In this document: piece after piece, positions 23,047 to 35,514 of the stretch | Numbering within the stretch: position 1 is the stretch's first letter | Layout of the letters: each line of letters starts with the position of its first letter | From: Anniella stebbinsi | Taxonomy: Eukaryota; Chordata; Lepidosauria; Squamata; Anniellidae | Reading direction: 5' to 3' | Length of the DNA stretch: 64,000 nt | Assembly (NCBI GenBank): GCA_029215795.1 | Contig: JARDYH010000001.1 | Span: 116,090,533-116,154,532 of the forward strand | Made by a program: the position numbers and the translations under genes | The notes under the pieces: generated by a model | What the model was told of the DNA's origin: nothing | Databases searched by the model: none | Seen by the model: the letters and a program-made list of their open reading frames with translations, nothing else

Positions 23047-23157
23047 AATTGTGTGATGAGAGAGCAGGGACATGCTAGTTGGCCCCATCACTTCAACCAT
23101 AGCATCCTGCTTCCACGTTAAGAATAAGATTGGCACTGCTGAGTATATTGTCTGTCC
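23047..23157 (+). repeat. Left copy of a 111-bp direct repeat
   Basis: Matches 23855-23967 almost throughout, from 'aattgtgtgatgagagagca' to 'gagtatattgtctgtc', with a handful of substitutions and a small indel. The two copies bracket an LTR-like segment. Confidence 0.85.
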
Positions 23158-23159
23158 TC

Positions 23160-23854
23160 AGCCATTGGCTGCCTCGCTTGTAGGGTCACTGGTGGGGGGG
23201 AATGGTGAACAGCCTATTTATTTGGCTGCTGCCGCTCTTCCTCACCACTTCTACATTTTCACTGCTCCCTCCCTCCCTCCCTTGTAGGCAGTGTGGGCTT
23301 GCTGGTCGCCCCTGGGGGCCAAGTAGGAATTTTTGGCCTCCATGCTCACTTAAGTTGGAGGTATTTTCACCTACTTCACACTAAGACAACGGGAGAGTAA
23401 TAAACAGGTTGATTGGGGCGATTTGGTCACAATTTTAAAATGGAGGCAGGCGTGCAGGCATTGGGGGCGAGGATAGAGTTGGAGAGCATTCTTAGGCACC
23501 ATTGTAGGTGATTGGTAACAACTGAGGCCCTCAACTGGGAGTCTTGCAGCACCAGATGATGGGATAAGGGATACCTCTGAGGCCAACCTTACTCACTCAC
23601 TCTGAATTTTGCAACCTGGGTGGAAGTGAGATAGGAAGGCCTACCCACCCAAAAGGAGAATCTTGGAGGGTGTCGATAGTCAAGTGACACATGTCAGGAT
23701 ATGAATGGCTCGCCCGATCCCTTTAGGACCAAGATGTTGGCCAAAGTTAGGATGCCTGTGTAGGCCTCCATCTGCCTGTGCAGTATTCAATAAATGTGGC
23801 CCTATTTAAATCCAAACTATTGTATTGTCTTGTTTTTCTCACTTTCCATCACAC
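23160..23854 (+). repeat. LTR-like repeat between two direct repeats
   Basis: GC-rich 5' part, 'ttgctggtcgcccctggggg' and 'agtaggaatttttggcctcc' in the middle, and near the 3' end an AATAAA at about 23790 followed by 'tgtggccctatttaaatc'. The same landmarks occur on the minus strand at 10245-11010. Segments at 46149-46318 and 53025-53300 match the GC-rich part. No coding region is present, so it is probably a solo LTR or LTR fragment. Confidence 0.5.
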
Positions 23855-23967
23855 AATTGTGTGATGAGAGAGCAGGGGCATGCTAGTTGGCCCCATCACT
23901 TCGATCATAGCATCCCTGCTTCCATGTTAAGTACAAGATTGGCACTGCTGAGTATATTGTCTGTCTT
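23855..23967 (+). repeat. Right copy of a 111-bp direct repeat
   Basis: Second copy of the repeat at 23047-23157. It is far too long to be a transposon target duplication, so a local tandem duplication or an exchange between copies is more likely. Confidence 0.85.
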
Positions 23968-24789
23968 CCCCCCCTGGCCCTATTCTATTGATATGTTGTA
24001 CTAATCTGAGCCATTGTTTTCCTGCACTAGCAAATCATAACTATGACATAATTTGAGACTTCCTGCTATAAAAAAGCTCAGCTACAGGCTGGGGAAAATA
24101 GTTATGTTACCCCAAATAGCAACTTCACATCTGTCAAAGAATGATGAGTGCATATGTACAGAGCCCTTCCATGTGAATCAGAAAGTTAGATAGCAAAAAG
24201 CTCTGACAGATATCTAGAATATACACTGCTCAGGTTTAGAGTTGACTGTGCAGCCAGTCCTGAAATCTCAACCTGCCATATACGCCACCACAATACTTCA
24301 AAACTATAGTACTCAGGATTAGGGTGTATAATGTAAACCACTGCTCCATACTCCTCCACTCTTTGGAAAAGAAGAAATGCCGAGTCCCTTGTAGAGCTCC
24401 AGTTGTGTGTATGTGTGTGTGTGTGTGTACATGCATGTGTGTGTATGTGCATGCCCACTCCCTATATATATATATTACTCCCTCCCAAAATAGATTCATA
24501 CACCCCCCTCTCTAGATAGAGAGATAGAGATAGATATAAAACTTCTTTATCAAGAAAGATTTATAAAATTTTCGTATTCTTACAGGTTGAGTGCCTCCTG
24601 TGCTTAAAGAAACTATTCTGTTCACCACAGCATGATTATTACGGGGGACCAAACTAAAGCAGGCTGAGAGAGAATTTAGTTATGCATAGAAGAAAGATCC
24701 GAGTAATTCAGTACTATCTAGTTTGTTTTTGTTGTTTTCCATTAATATGATATATTTGAAAAGCATTCATTTTGTCTGGATGTATTTTT
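23968..24789. other. Unassigned sequence with microsatellites
   Basis: Holds a (GT)n-type repeat at about 24404-24451, a short (TA)n at 24461-24475 and a GATA-type run near 24513-24536. No gene was recognised. Confidence 0.5.
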
Positions 24790-24905
24790 CTGACAAAATA
24801 ACAAGAATTCTGTGGCACTTTAAAGACAAAAACATATATAATGGCATAAGTTTTCATGGATGGTCTGCAGTTCACTTCATCAGATGCATGAAATGTTAGG
24901 CTGAG
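24790..24905. repeat. Interspersed repeat related to 28250-28377
   Basis: Shares 'ttctgtggcactttaaagac' with the arms of the foldback at 28250-28377 and continues with 'cacttcatcagatgcatgaa', a phrase I recognise from a dispersed amniote repeat. Confidence 0.55.
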
Positions 24906-27517
24906 TTACAGGTATAGAAATTAGATCCTTAGGTTTAGACAAAATAGAAAAATAGGATTGGTGGGGGAACTATAGTTTCCTGTAGCTTTTATATATTTTT
25001 CTTTCAATGACATTTATATTTCCATGTTTATAACACTATTTGGATATGCATTGATGTTCATGTTTAGTACAACTTTACAAATGGTAAAGTAAGCTTGACT
25101 TCTACTACTTAATATTTAATTGAGTTCAATGTGTTACATTCTAAACATATTAATTTCACACCCACAGAAATAACTATGAAAAGAAAATTCTATAACACTT
25201 TAAAAACAACTTAACTCATGTTGTCTAAAGCAGGTATTGTTTAATCCCAGTCTTTCCTAGCAAATCACATATCATTACTGTAAATCCTGGTTTCTCCTTG
25301 TTTTCCTTCAGCAGAAAGGATCTTGAAGAAATCTAATGTTGTTTGCTTTTCCTTCATCAAGAAGCACCTTTCTTAATATAGGCAGGGTCACTACCTACTC
25401 CATTCTGACTACTCCATATAAGTGCACATATATTTAGAGAATAAATGGGCAGTAACTCTCCCCTTCCAGTCCCCAGACATCTCAAATCCATTAATGTTAG
25501 CTCAATATAAAATGTACAAAAAATGTGAGATGTATAAAAATGACAGTTGGGTCTATTGCTTTTAAAATAATCACAAGAATAAATGCAGTAAGAATATATT
25601 AACCTGTCATTTTTGTTACTAAGAGCTTTTCAGCATAGAATAGCAGCATGTTATCTTTTTACCTGATACCTTTTCTGTTCCTCATCAGTGAAATTACTTT
25701 TCCCCTCAAGAATAAAATTTGCCACATGCACAGAAGGAATGATTGTACTGCCTACTGTCTTATCTTGAAAGGATTTTGCTGCATTTATTTATTTACCTAC
25801 ACTGCTAGTTTCTGCCTTTTAAATAATAATCTGCTTAATATGATAATAAAAAGACTGACGAGTTAATACTTGTGCTTCCTGATTGAACAGATGTAATGTT
25901 AAAATACATTGTAGTCAATAAAGTATGGATAATTCCTTTGCTTAATTATTCAGATATTTGAGGATGTAGGTTGGATTAGCACTAAAGGAATAATATTGAA
26001 ATGAAACAGTGAAACATTTTATTCTTTAAATTGTTATATTATGAAAAGGTTCGGCACTGAGATACTTGAAAGAAACATATTTAAATATTTAATTTGAAGA
26101 GTTAAACACCTGTGTTTTCAATACACATCTGGCAAAACATCTATAGTTTAGTTGCAGATTGAGTATACGAAATGTGTTTAGCCCTTTTGTTCTCAGACTT
26201 AGTGGGTATGTTCTGCTCTGGGAATTAATGAAGATGATCTTCTTTAAACAATTCCTCAGTATATTTTATAAATATATGAAGCTGCACACCTACAAATTAC
26301 AGTGTTTGCCAGCCAAGAGCAGAATGTTAAAGCTTTGTTGGCATTGCATAGATTGAAGTTTGGACAGAGACGTGGCCACATTTAGCCTAGCAGTGAAATC
26401 CACATCTGCTGAATTTCCTCAGATTTTGAGATTTCATAATGACAAAACTTATCATATCAGAAAATTGAGTCTTCCAGACTTCTCTTTCTAGAACGCAGAC
26501 ACAAATAAACACTATTTCCCTTAGATTTAAGGTGTTTGTTGTTGACAGAGGTCCTCTGGTGTGGTATTGCAAGATTTTTTTGAACCTGAAAACATTTTTT
26601 AAAACCAGAGTGCTTTCATTGGAAGAAAAAAAATAAACTGCCAGAGGAGAAAGAGTTAAGAAACGCAGTCCTCCATTGCAGCTGCATTTAGTTTTTTTAA
26701 AAAACAACAACAACAAAAACACACAGAGAGACAGACAGAAAGACAGGGAAACTACACAAAGTGCCATGTGTATTTTTACCCTCTGTTCCTTCCTCTTTCT
26801 GGTATGTTCTTGTTTTTTAGGATCAAGGTGATAAATGTACATTATAGTAAAACTGCTAGGGAAGCCATTAATCCCACAGGTTACTGCAATTATCTAGATG
26901 TTTTTGTAGGGCAATTCTAATGTGCTCCACACTTTCTAGTGACTTCTTCTTTGCTACTGTGTCCAAGCATTATTTATTTTAGGACCTCACCCACCTACTC
27001 AGATCTGGGGAAGTTCCGAGCAAATAAATGATTGGGGAGTTTAGGCACAGTGCTTTCATTTGCCTGATGTCAGAAAGTTGCATGGGGACAGTGCTAAGCC
27101 TCATTCCTATTGCTGCTAGTCCGAATGCTAGATTGAGGCTTATCAGGATAAGTATGAATGGCACAATCTAAAGCAGTGATTATAGCACACTGCTTGATAC
27201 CTCTTGTTTGACTACGTTCTGACTACGTTTCCATTTTAGTGCTATAGTAATATGTCAGGTATAAAGAATGTTACAACAACTTCACAGGTATATTCGTGCT
27301 TGCTAATAATCCCAGAATGTCCAGTTGCAGGCACTATGGCATGCTCTCCATGGACAGTCAACGACTCTGTCTTCTCTGATCCAGTTCTGATTTCTTGACC
27401 TTAGAAAATGGCAGACATCTCATGTGTTAAGCAGGTTTTCTATTGATATTTACAGTGGTAATTATATTTAATATTTTATCAGTTTTATTTATTGTCTATT
27501 TTAATGCTATGAAGCAA
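24906..27517. other. Unassigned AT-rich sequence, no gene seen
   Basis: Long AT-rich stretch without supported exon, RNA gene or diagnosable repeat. The 151-codon minus-strand frame at 26842-26387 shows no recognisable domain and low-complexity segments. Confidence 0.5.
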
Positions 27518-27546
27518 TCCTCCTCCTCCTCCTCCTCCTCCTCCTC
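27518..27546. repeat. (TCC)n microsatellite
   Basis: About nine and a half TCC units just upstream of the foldback element at 27559. Confidence 0.95.
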
Positions 27547-27558
27547 TAAAAACACATA

Positions 27559-27924
27559 GGGCAGAATCCAATGGGGCACTTACACCTCCGCCAATTCCCC
27601 TGTGCCCTGTTGCTCCTGTTGTGCAAGCACTGGATCCTGCCAATTCCATTGTGCAAGCTGACCCACAATTTGTGCAACAGTGATTTAGCGCTTCCCAGAG
27701 GAAACATTGAAATGAGCAGAAATGCTTGTTTTGTGATTGGGACAGGTTGGCAGAGCTCCCTTATGTGAACTCCATAGACCTGCCTCCTTCCTTTCTAATT
27801 CATTTCTGGCTGCCCCAGAAGTGCTAAATCTTCCTTCCACACGTGGTGAGGCCTGGTTGTGGATAGGAATTGGCTGGGCATAAGGAAATTGGCAGAGATG
27901 TAAATGCCAATTTAGATTCAGCCC
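27559..27924. repeat. Foldback (MITE-like) element, 366 bp
   Basis: The left end starts 'gggcagaatccaatggggca' and continues 'cttacacctccgccaatt'. The reverse complement of the right end starts 'gggctgaatctaaattggca' and continues 'tttacatctctgccaatt'. The arms are about 50 bp with scattered differences. No coding capacity. Confidence 0.7.
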
Positions 27925-28249
27925 ATAGATCACTGAATCCCCTCAATCTGTCAAATAGTAGCAGTTCCTAAAATGGCTGGATTAATGAGTAATATAATGA
28001 ACACTTTTCTTTGGAGGAAAATATGTATCGGCATGATATTTCCCCAATAACTCATACATTTAAATTATAAGTAATACTTTTTGGGGGCTGGATTTATGTT
28101 TACCAATATTTCTTAATTAAAATAAAACAAATAAAATCACAGGTATTTCAATTTTACTACAAATAATTGCTATCCATTACTACATAAGTTTCAATCGTAC
28201 TTAAATGCCCCAAAATATTACAAGCTAATTTGAATCAAACTGAACAATG

Positions 28250-28377
28250 ACAAAGAGTTTTGTGGCACCTTAAAGACAAACTGATTTATTCTGGACAGCT
28301 TTGAGGTGGGCTATAGACCATAAAAGTTTAGTCCAGAATATATTTGTTAGTATTTAAGGTGCCACAAAACTCTTTGT
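28250..28377. repeat. Foldback element, 128 bp
   Basis: The arms are about 47 bp: 'acaaagagttttgtggcacc' on the left is matched exactly by the complement at the right end, with a few differences further in, as far as the 'attctggac' inner ends. Related to 24790-24905. Confidence 0.85.
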
Positions 28378-30082
28378 TGATTTTGCTGCAATAGACTAGC
28401 ACAGCTACCCTCTGGAAAAGGTGCACAATATGCACTGACAGCATTATGTCTTTGCAGAATTCGAACTATAGGTTATTTGGTACTTAAAACAGTTGTACTT
28501 ATCCTCTATCCTTTTGCTATGGATGAAGGCAATTCAGGAAAGAGGATGAAAATGGGGTTTTGATGGTTTAATACGTCTCATATAATGAGTTGTTCAGAAG
28601 TTCCCATTAAACCTCATTAGTCCTCAATTCATAATTCCAAATGATTCCTTCGCTTCCATCAACGCAAACAGAATTTCTAACATATGTCCATAAGTATGCA
28701 GCATTCTTTTTATTTGTGCAAAAGGGGTTGCAGTGACTTTGTTATATCTATAATTCTTTATCTGAAGCTTCAGTCTCAGGTTCAGTGTGTATGTGTGTTG
28801 TTTGAAGAGTGCAGACAGGGACTCCACCTTTGCTTAATGTCCTAATGCAGTATACTAGCGTGAAAAGGCCTGCTCCACAGCAACTATACTAGTACTTGTC
28901 ACACTTGCCTGTGCTTGAAATTTGGTTTATGCATGGAGTGGATATTTTGGAATCATACTTCTTGTTTCTGCTTCTGACATCAATTAATCCCCTTAAAGAT
29001 CTGAAGTGAGACATACATACAAGTATGTGTGTAGGCTCCCTCTGCACAGTCTTGAAAACCTTGCAAATGACAGAGTCCCTGTTTGTGCTTACATTATGCA
29101 TAAGAACCATACAAACTTTCAGGTTAATGTCGAAGTAATCCCAGTTTCTCCCATACAGGCGTTCACTGCCCATTAGTGTAGATGCGTCTTTATTTATTGG
29201 CTTCTGATATGTGTAGTTCAGGAGATGAGTTCCTGTAACAGTGTTGATGATAATGATGATGATCATCATAATCTAAATTGATTTGGCCATGGTAGAAAAC
29301 ATCCCCAAAGGGCAGAAATTTCTTGCATTCCTCTCTCATCTTGTACTATGAACAGGATGGGAATATCTGTGGATTCGCAAAAGGGTGGGGTCCAGGACTC
29401 AGCATTTCCCCCCAGAATGCTTAAAGGGCTTTTCACACACAAAAGCTGAGTTTTTGTAAGACTGTCAAATTAACCTGTAGTCTTTCTCCCAACAAGCGCC
29501 TTCCTAGTTTCCTTCCAAGTCAAACTAGCAAGTTAGATATGGTGACAAAGCATTCTTTCTTTGTACAGTCTGTACCCTATAGGATAAGCAGATTCATTTG
29601 TTCAGTTCATATTGAAGAGCAAGTGCTGGTATTTTAAAATGTGGCTATACTTCTGGTTACTTTTTTTAAAACAATTTTAGTACACTCCATAACATTTACA
29701 ACACCTATTAAATCTTTATTCATTAATTTCATTCTTTAGTGTGACAGTTGTTCTGCGTAAGTGTTCAGGGAAACTAGAAATATGCCCACTTAAGAGTTCA
29801 CATTTATTCACAGATATTCATCAGCCTTGTCCTGCAGTAATCCTATTGGTGGGAGCATATTGGTAGTTAACAAAGCCTTCTTTTAAAGTGATGCAGGACT
29901 ATTTTCTGTGCCTGAGATGGAATTAATAGCTATTCCATCCTTCGAAGGGAAGAAGGGGATCTATGACAGAACTAATATATTCACGGTGCTCTAAATGTAT
30001 GCAGAAATGTCTTCCACACTTTCCCAAAATGCAACAGGCAAAGACATTTAGGTGCAATTTTAATTTAATGAATAATTCTAAT
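28378..30082. other. Unassigned sequence, no gene seen
   Basis: A 126-codon minus-strand frame at 29269-28889 starts in GAT-type low complexity and has no recognisable domain. No RNA gene or repeat boundary was identified. Confidence 0.45.
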
Positions 30083-30187
30083 CAGAACATAGGAGTCAAA
30101 TCATTAATCCATCTAGCCCAGTATTGTCAACACAGACTGGCAGGAGCTCTCCAGGATTTCAGATAGCGGTGTTTCCCAACTCTACCT
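30083..30187 (-). repeat. tRNA-derived SINE, tail half of a split copy
   Basis: Antisense of the SINE body: 'gaacataggag', then 'tccatctagcccagtattgt' and 'ggagctctccaggatttcag'. Its head half is at 30392-30472. A second SINE separates them. Confidence 0.7.
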
Positions 30188-30189
30188 TT

Positions 30190-30391
30190 ATGGGCAGGGG
30201 CTGTGGCTCATTGTGATAGAGCACATGCTTTGCATGCAGAAGGTCCCAAATTCAATCCCTGACATCTCCAGGTTGGGTTGGGAAAAACTCCTTTCTGAAA
30301 CCCTGGAGAGCTGCTGCCAGTCAGCATCGACAAAACTGGGATAGATGGACCAAAAGTCTAAGTAGAAGGCAGCTTTCTACGTTCCTATGTA
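30190..30391 (+). repeat. tRNA-derived SINE (tRNA-Ala-like head), inserted in another SINE
   Basis: The head reads 'ggggctgtggctca', 'gatagagcacatgctttgca' and 'attcaatccctg', which correspond to the A box, an anticodon-arm region like tRNA-Ala(TGC) and the B box of a Pol III promoter. A two-base insertion lies in the A-box region. The body ends with 'aaggcagctttctacgttcc'. The head is degenerate and the tail is non-tRNA, so it is not called as a tRNA gene. Confidence 0.8.
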
Positions 30392-30472
30392 CCGGGAGAA
30401 GCCAAAGATTGAACTTGAATTTTTTTCATGCAAAGCCTTTGCTCTATCACTGAGCTACGATTCTTCTCCTGA
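30392..30472 (-). repeat. tRNA-derived SINE, head half of a split copy
   Basis: On the minus strand the text reads as a tRNA-like head with 'gtagctcagtgatagagc' and a B box 'gttcaatct'. Together with 30083-30187 it makes one antisense SINE interrupted by the plus-strand copy. Confidence 0.7.
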
Positions 30473-32099
30473 TTTTTTCAGGGCTCTATATTGTGTGGGG
30501 ACTTCAATTTCATCACATGAGAAGGCAGGAGGAGTTGCACAACCTCTGGGTGGAGATAAACATGCAATCCACAGCCCCACTTTATCCTTGTTGCCTCTTC
30601 ACATGATGAATGCTTGAAGAAGGCTACTGATAATCAGCAATTAGGGATACAAAAATTAAGTTGTAAAAAACACCTAAATACACGCAGAAAGAAGGTTGTG
30701 GCGTGATAACAGATTTACTATTGATTTCCACTCAATGAGTTGCCTTATGTAATGTCCATAGGGCTAACCATGTGATAGTAATAATAAAAATGCAATCTAG
30801 TCCAGATGTCTGCATATATTTCTCTCTTAAAAGAGAAAGGAAGTATGTATGTCAAGTATCTGTTCCCTGTTTTGTTGTGGTATGAGTCTTTGCAGATAGC
30901 AGCTTTCACTGCATTCATGTATTAGAAAATGAACAGGTTCTGTTTTCCTTATTATATCAGGAAGCATAAATATTAAGAAGCTGATGTTCATCCACCCACC
31001 TTTCTGGGCTGCTTAAACAGAAATCAGTGAGGAATACTAATAGATGAAGCTAGCCAATGAATGTGTAAGAGTATTCTTTATTCCTGGGAAAGCATGGGAA
31101 TAAAGAGCATAGTTTTTGTTGAGAGGAACAAATGTACAGGCAAAGCATTGAGGAGCCATGGAAATTGTTTAAATACCAAGCATTTGTTGCAGAAGTGTGA
31201 TTTTTCTGAAGTCATGCTCAGCCAGAAACAAGAAAATGAAAGCATGTATCTCATAATAAATCCTTTGGCTTTGATCATTTGCAGTCTGTTGAAATTTGTA
31301 AGTTAGATATGTTGATCTTCAAAAGAAGAAAATTTGGCCCAATGCATAGATGAATGCAGAAGAGGTGGGGGTGGGGATAGGGAAATGTTCCTTGGAAATG
31401 TAATGACTTCTTTGATGTTTTCTTTTCAATAGCAGTTTTTAATACTTCCCCAACCAAATCCTTTGTGGGCTCTTAAAAATACGTGGAACAGAATAACAAC
31501 CATGTATTAACTTAGTTTGTGTTGGGCATTATAATATCTCTCTCTGCTGTGTGATATACCTCATATGTGAGGCTCTTTCTAACAGCAAAGTATAAATTAT
31601 TCTAAACATTAAAGAAAAATATGTTCCTAGTTTTATCCTACTTTTCTCTTTACCTATTCTAAATCCATACATTTAAAATATCTATCCTCTGCCTAAAAGA
31701 AAAACTGAGCATTTTTCCCCCCAGCTGGCAAGCTTGTCTCCTTACAGAAAGGGAAGGTTCACATATGACTGAAACTATGGTTTAGTGTTATAAAGATAAG
31801 CCTCAGGTTTGTGTACTCCCCTCAAACCTCCTCTTAAACAGCCATGAAGAGATCAGAAGCTTCTGCTTCCATTTTAAATTAACCACAGTTTAGTGTTAAC
31901 ATCTGAACCCTGAACTGTGTTTAATCTTACCTGTGGTTTATTGAAACAAGTCAGCTTCATAAACTATAGTTAGAATTTGTTTTGTTTCGTTTCAGCAAAC
32001 CTCAGTTAAGCTTATGCCCAAAGTACCAAATGGAGTAAGCGCAGTTCATACATAGGAGTGGATTAACAATGGCAACAACTTTTATTGGCTACAGCTTAC
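30473..32099. other. Mostly unassigned; 'catggttt'-type repeat at 31762-32040
   Basis: Within 31762-32040 the phrases 'actatggtttagtgttat', 'accacagtttagtgttaa' and 'gaaccctgaac' recur in forms also seen near 16040, 34555, 38595 and 51035. They look like pieces of a dispersed non-coding DNA element. Nothing else was identified. Confidence 0.4.
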
Positions 32100-32630
32100 T
32101 GTCGTGTTTCTCAAAACTTTCTGACTTATTGGGAGACGATAAACAGGTCTGCCACGTAATCCACAAAACTTTATTTCAGGCAATAAACATCTCTTCCCAC
32201 CTGAAGAGAGTGTAACCTCTAGGAACTTTCCTCTAGGCAAAACTATGTGAATTAAGCAAGACAATTGTCCTTTTAAGAAAAAGGGAAAGCCTTTTCCCAA
32301 AATGCTTTAACTTCAAGGAGGCTGGTTAGGAAGAAGCCTTTGGCAAGAAGCTAGCTGAGCCGACCTTCTCTCACCTTTCTTTAGCTCTGCCCATTTGAGT
32401 CTGCGGCAGACTGTAGGATCAGCTATCCTTGAAGTGCCACAGACTGTGTGTTGTTAACATTTTCAGTGATAAGGTCTGGCGAAGGTTCATCCCCAGCTGG
32501 TGAAGCGCCCGTGAGAATCACCTCCCCCACTTCCCATGTAGGCTGATACATTTCTGGCACCGTCTCTTCTGCTTCAGAATCTCCAGAAACTCCTTCTTCC
32601 AGCCTAAGGGGAACAGGCCTAGTCACAACA
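32100..32630 (-). repeat. LTR of a retroelement, 531 bp
   Basis: On the minus strand it starts TGTTGTGACT and ends ACACGACA, giving TG...CA termini. Two AATAA-type polyadenylation signals lie near the 3' end, with 'tggcagacctgtttat' between them. The copy at 50334-50654 matches its 3' part in the opposite orientation. Flanking pentamers (cttac and ccgac) agree only partly, so a target duplication is not secure. The 133-codon frame overlapping it is probably incidental. Confidence 0.65.
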
Positions 32631-33494
32631 CCGACAGAGTTTGGCTTAGTCTGGAATAAGGATCCAGTCATCAGGCAGCTTGATTGCTGATCAATTAATG
32701 ATCCCAGCCCACATGCAGGGGAATCCCAGGATGGTAGGATTATCACAACAAGGATTAATAACATGGTTCCCTTCTGTGATTCAGGAAGGGAACTCCCCCT
32801 CTCAGGTCTGCTTCCAGCGACCAATCAGTGCTTCTGATTGGTCCCCAAGGGTGCTCCCAGCTTGCAGCACAGCTGCATGGCCCTCCTGGGAAGAGGACAC
32901 CAATCCCCCCTCTAAACACACCCATGTCCATCAATGCACACAAAGGTCTAAAGTAAGCAGGGGCCTGGGTTTAGCCACAGTGTGTTCACTTTGGATGACA
33001 CAGGAAGCTGCAGTTTATCCAAAACAGAAGTGAAAGCTTCTGAATGCCTCTTCATGGCTGAAGGAAGGGGAGAGCACATAGTGTTAAGACTTACTTAAAA
33101 AACTATGGTTTTGCATTATGTCTGTGTCGGCCCTACATAATCCCTTCCTTTGATAGTGTGTTTAATATTGATGGAGGAGGCTTAGAGAAATACAAACAAT
33201 GAATGAAAACTATTTGGCAAATATGGGGTAGCATCAATAAGCACAAATTCATTGGGGATAAATAGGCAAGTGTGGAGTTTATTACTGTTTTGTGCAGACT
33301 AATTTCCTCAGGCACTCCAATCCTGTCTCTGTCTGTCTTCTTCCTTTCAAAAATAACTTACAGTTAGAGAGCAGCTAGCCCAATTTTATTTTTTAAAATA
33401 TACTATCCTTTTTTTCTTTTTTCTTTTTTTTACAACAAATGGTGCTTATTCTCAAGTAAAATATGTTTAGCATCAGGGCAGCAGAATTAAACTC
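32631..33494. other. Unassigned; CCAAT-type motifs near 32818-32845
   Basis: Directly upstream (minus strand) of the LTR start lies sequence with the pair 'ccaatcag' and 'gattggtcc', i.e. an inverted CCAAT box. It may be promoter sequence of another element. No gene was identified. Confidence 0.4.
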
Positions 33495-33636
33495 AGAGCC
33501 TATCTACACTACTGCTTTAAAATGGTTTAAAATGGTATATAACAGTTTTGAGAACTGTTGGGGCCCAGGACACACTCCATATACAGTTTTCAAAACGTTT
33601 TCAAAGCGTTTTATCCTGCGTATGTAGATAGGCTCT
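33495..33636. repeat. Small MITE-like element, 142 bp
   Basis: Terminal inverted repeats are 14 bp: agagcctatctaca on the left and its complement on the right. The inner part contains direct 'ggtttaaaatggt' text and an inverted 'gttttgagaactg/cagttttcaaaac' pair. No coding capacity. Confidence 0.75.
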
Positions 33637-35514
33637 CAGTTTTATTCCTTAAGTCTTGATAGTGCCATGATTAAAATGTGAAACTATTCATGTTCAGAAT
33701 ATATATATTTTATATAAATAAGGTTGACAAACAAGGTTGGGTGTTGTTGTTTTTGTTGTTGTTAGTTTTACGTTTTTGCTCTAACGTATCAAGTGTGTAG
33801 AAACAGTTGTAAAGCATGGAATATATATGGTCAAGGAGAAGAGAAATTTAATTGTGTGCTTCACAAATGAACTAATACACATGGCTGCCTCAATGGGGGC
33901 CCCTGTAAGTCCAGAGTCTAAAATGATTTAGCTGCACCACTGGACGTATCTCTATATTGGGTTACACAACCTGTGACCTGAGGACAACATGTGGTTCCCA
34001 CAAAGCGTTAATTGCAGCTCCCAATTGCCAACACCAGATGTCCTCCCCAAGCAGCCCTGATAGGTATTGCATTTTCTTCGCTGCTGCCAGAAGTAAGGGA
34101 AGAGTTACTTATCTCAGGATTGCTGGGGTGTGCATGAGTGTATGCAAACCCCTGTCACCTGAGCCAGGATTACATGTGGCCCTTGGGGACAGCAATGTTG
34201 TGCACTCCTCATCAATTTAATATGGATTCAGCTCTATATTAATGTAGATACCTTAGTTGAAATAAAATTATAGTATAAGATAACCTAAGAATTGTTACCA
34301 ATGAGTAGGACTTCCTTTTCTTGAAGTCTTTATCAAATTGATCTATAGTAAAGGTTAAACATGCCATTTAATCCATCATATTATGTATTAATGAATTGCT
34401 GGCCCTTTACAAAGGAGAACAAATTAAACTTTTCTTATAGCTATAACCTTAAAACACTACTGATAAAATAATAGTAAATAATACGGAAATATTGATTTTC
34501 TGCAAATAAATAAATAAATTGGAAAGGATATATTATAGATTCTCTGTTGCTGAGATGCATAAACATGGTTTTCTGCTATGTGAACAAGCTGCAGGTTTGC
34601 ATCCTTACCTCCACTCTGATTTTAAACTAACCAGTCCTCTGTGGCATTCAAACATGTCTGAACTATAGTTTGAGAACAAGCTAGGATCTGAAGCCATGGC
34701 ACGAACTTGGCTTGTTCTCATAGTTTAAATCAGGATTTTGCAACACATAGGCCACAGGCTCCTGTCACTGCCCCTGTATTGCTGATTAAAAAGTGGCAGT
34801 TTGCAGCCTCCATGATGGAGGCTTAAAAGGGACAGATTTAGCTTGAAAACAAAGTCTTTTCAGCCTCTGTTTCAGTTTGTCACCAAATTGCCAGCAACAG
34901 TAGGAATATGGCACATGAAGGTCTGGGGGATGGAAAGTGTCCTCGAGATCCTTTGAAGTTACCAGGCCCTGGTTTAAACAAACCATGGTTACCCAAATTC
35001 AGATATCATGGGAAACTTGTGATTAATTTAAGACTGGAAGTAGATACTTCCACTCTTGTCTGGTGCAAGAAAGGGGAGAGTAGTGCACAAGCTCAGAAGT
35101 CACCTGTAAGTGAAAATATGTACCTACTTAAAGTGGAAGTGATGTGTCAGTTGTGTATAACTTATCTTCAAATGCTTATTGACCATAAGGCAAACTTTCT
35201 CCTCTTTACAAGGGGACTCTATACGTCTGCCAATGGAAACTGTAAAAGGAAGCAGTAAAAACCAGGTCCCAGATGGGACCTCAGACACATGAAGATTTGG
35301 TGTGGTAAGGGAAGTGGTTCCAGCAAGTGATGCCTCCTACATCATGTGTACAGCTGCATGCATACAAAACATCTTCATACTTTTCATTTTAATAACATAA
35401 CTGTAAGAATTGCCTTACTCAATGTTATGTAGTCCAGGATTTTTTTCTCACAAGGCCAAGCAACATATGATGGTGATAAGCAATTTTTTATTGCATATGC
35501 TCAGCATCTAGATC
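33637..35514. other. Unassigned; 'catggttt'-type repeat at about 34555-34735
   Basis: Apart from a fragment with 'catggttttctgctatgtga' and 'gaactatagtttgagaacaa' (34555-34735), no repeat or gene was identified. The 116-codon frame at 34908-35258 has no recognisable domain. Confidence 0.4.

Noticed and set aside
26387..26842. A 151-codon minus-strand frame
   Set aside because: It has low-complexity segments, no recognisable domain and no conserved splice context in AT-rich sequence.
30190..30260. A possible tRNA-Ala gene
   Set aside because: The A box has an insertion, the B box is degenerate, and a non-tRNA SINE body follows. It is a SINE head.
32423..32824. A 133-codon minus-strand frame as a retroviral gene
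   Set aside because: It overlaps an LTR and its upstream flank, and no gag, pol or env motif is visible.
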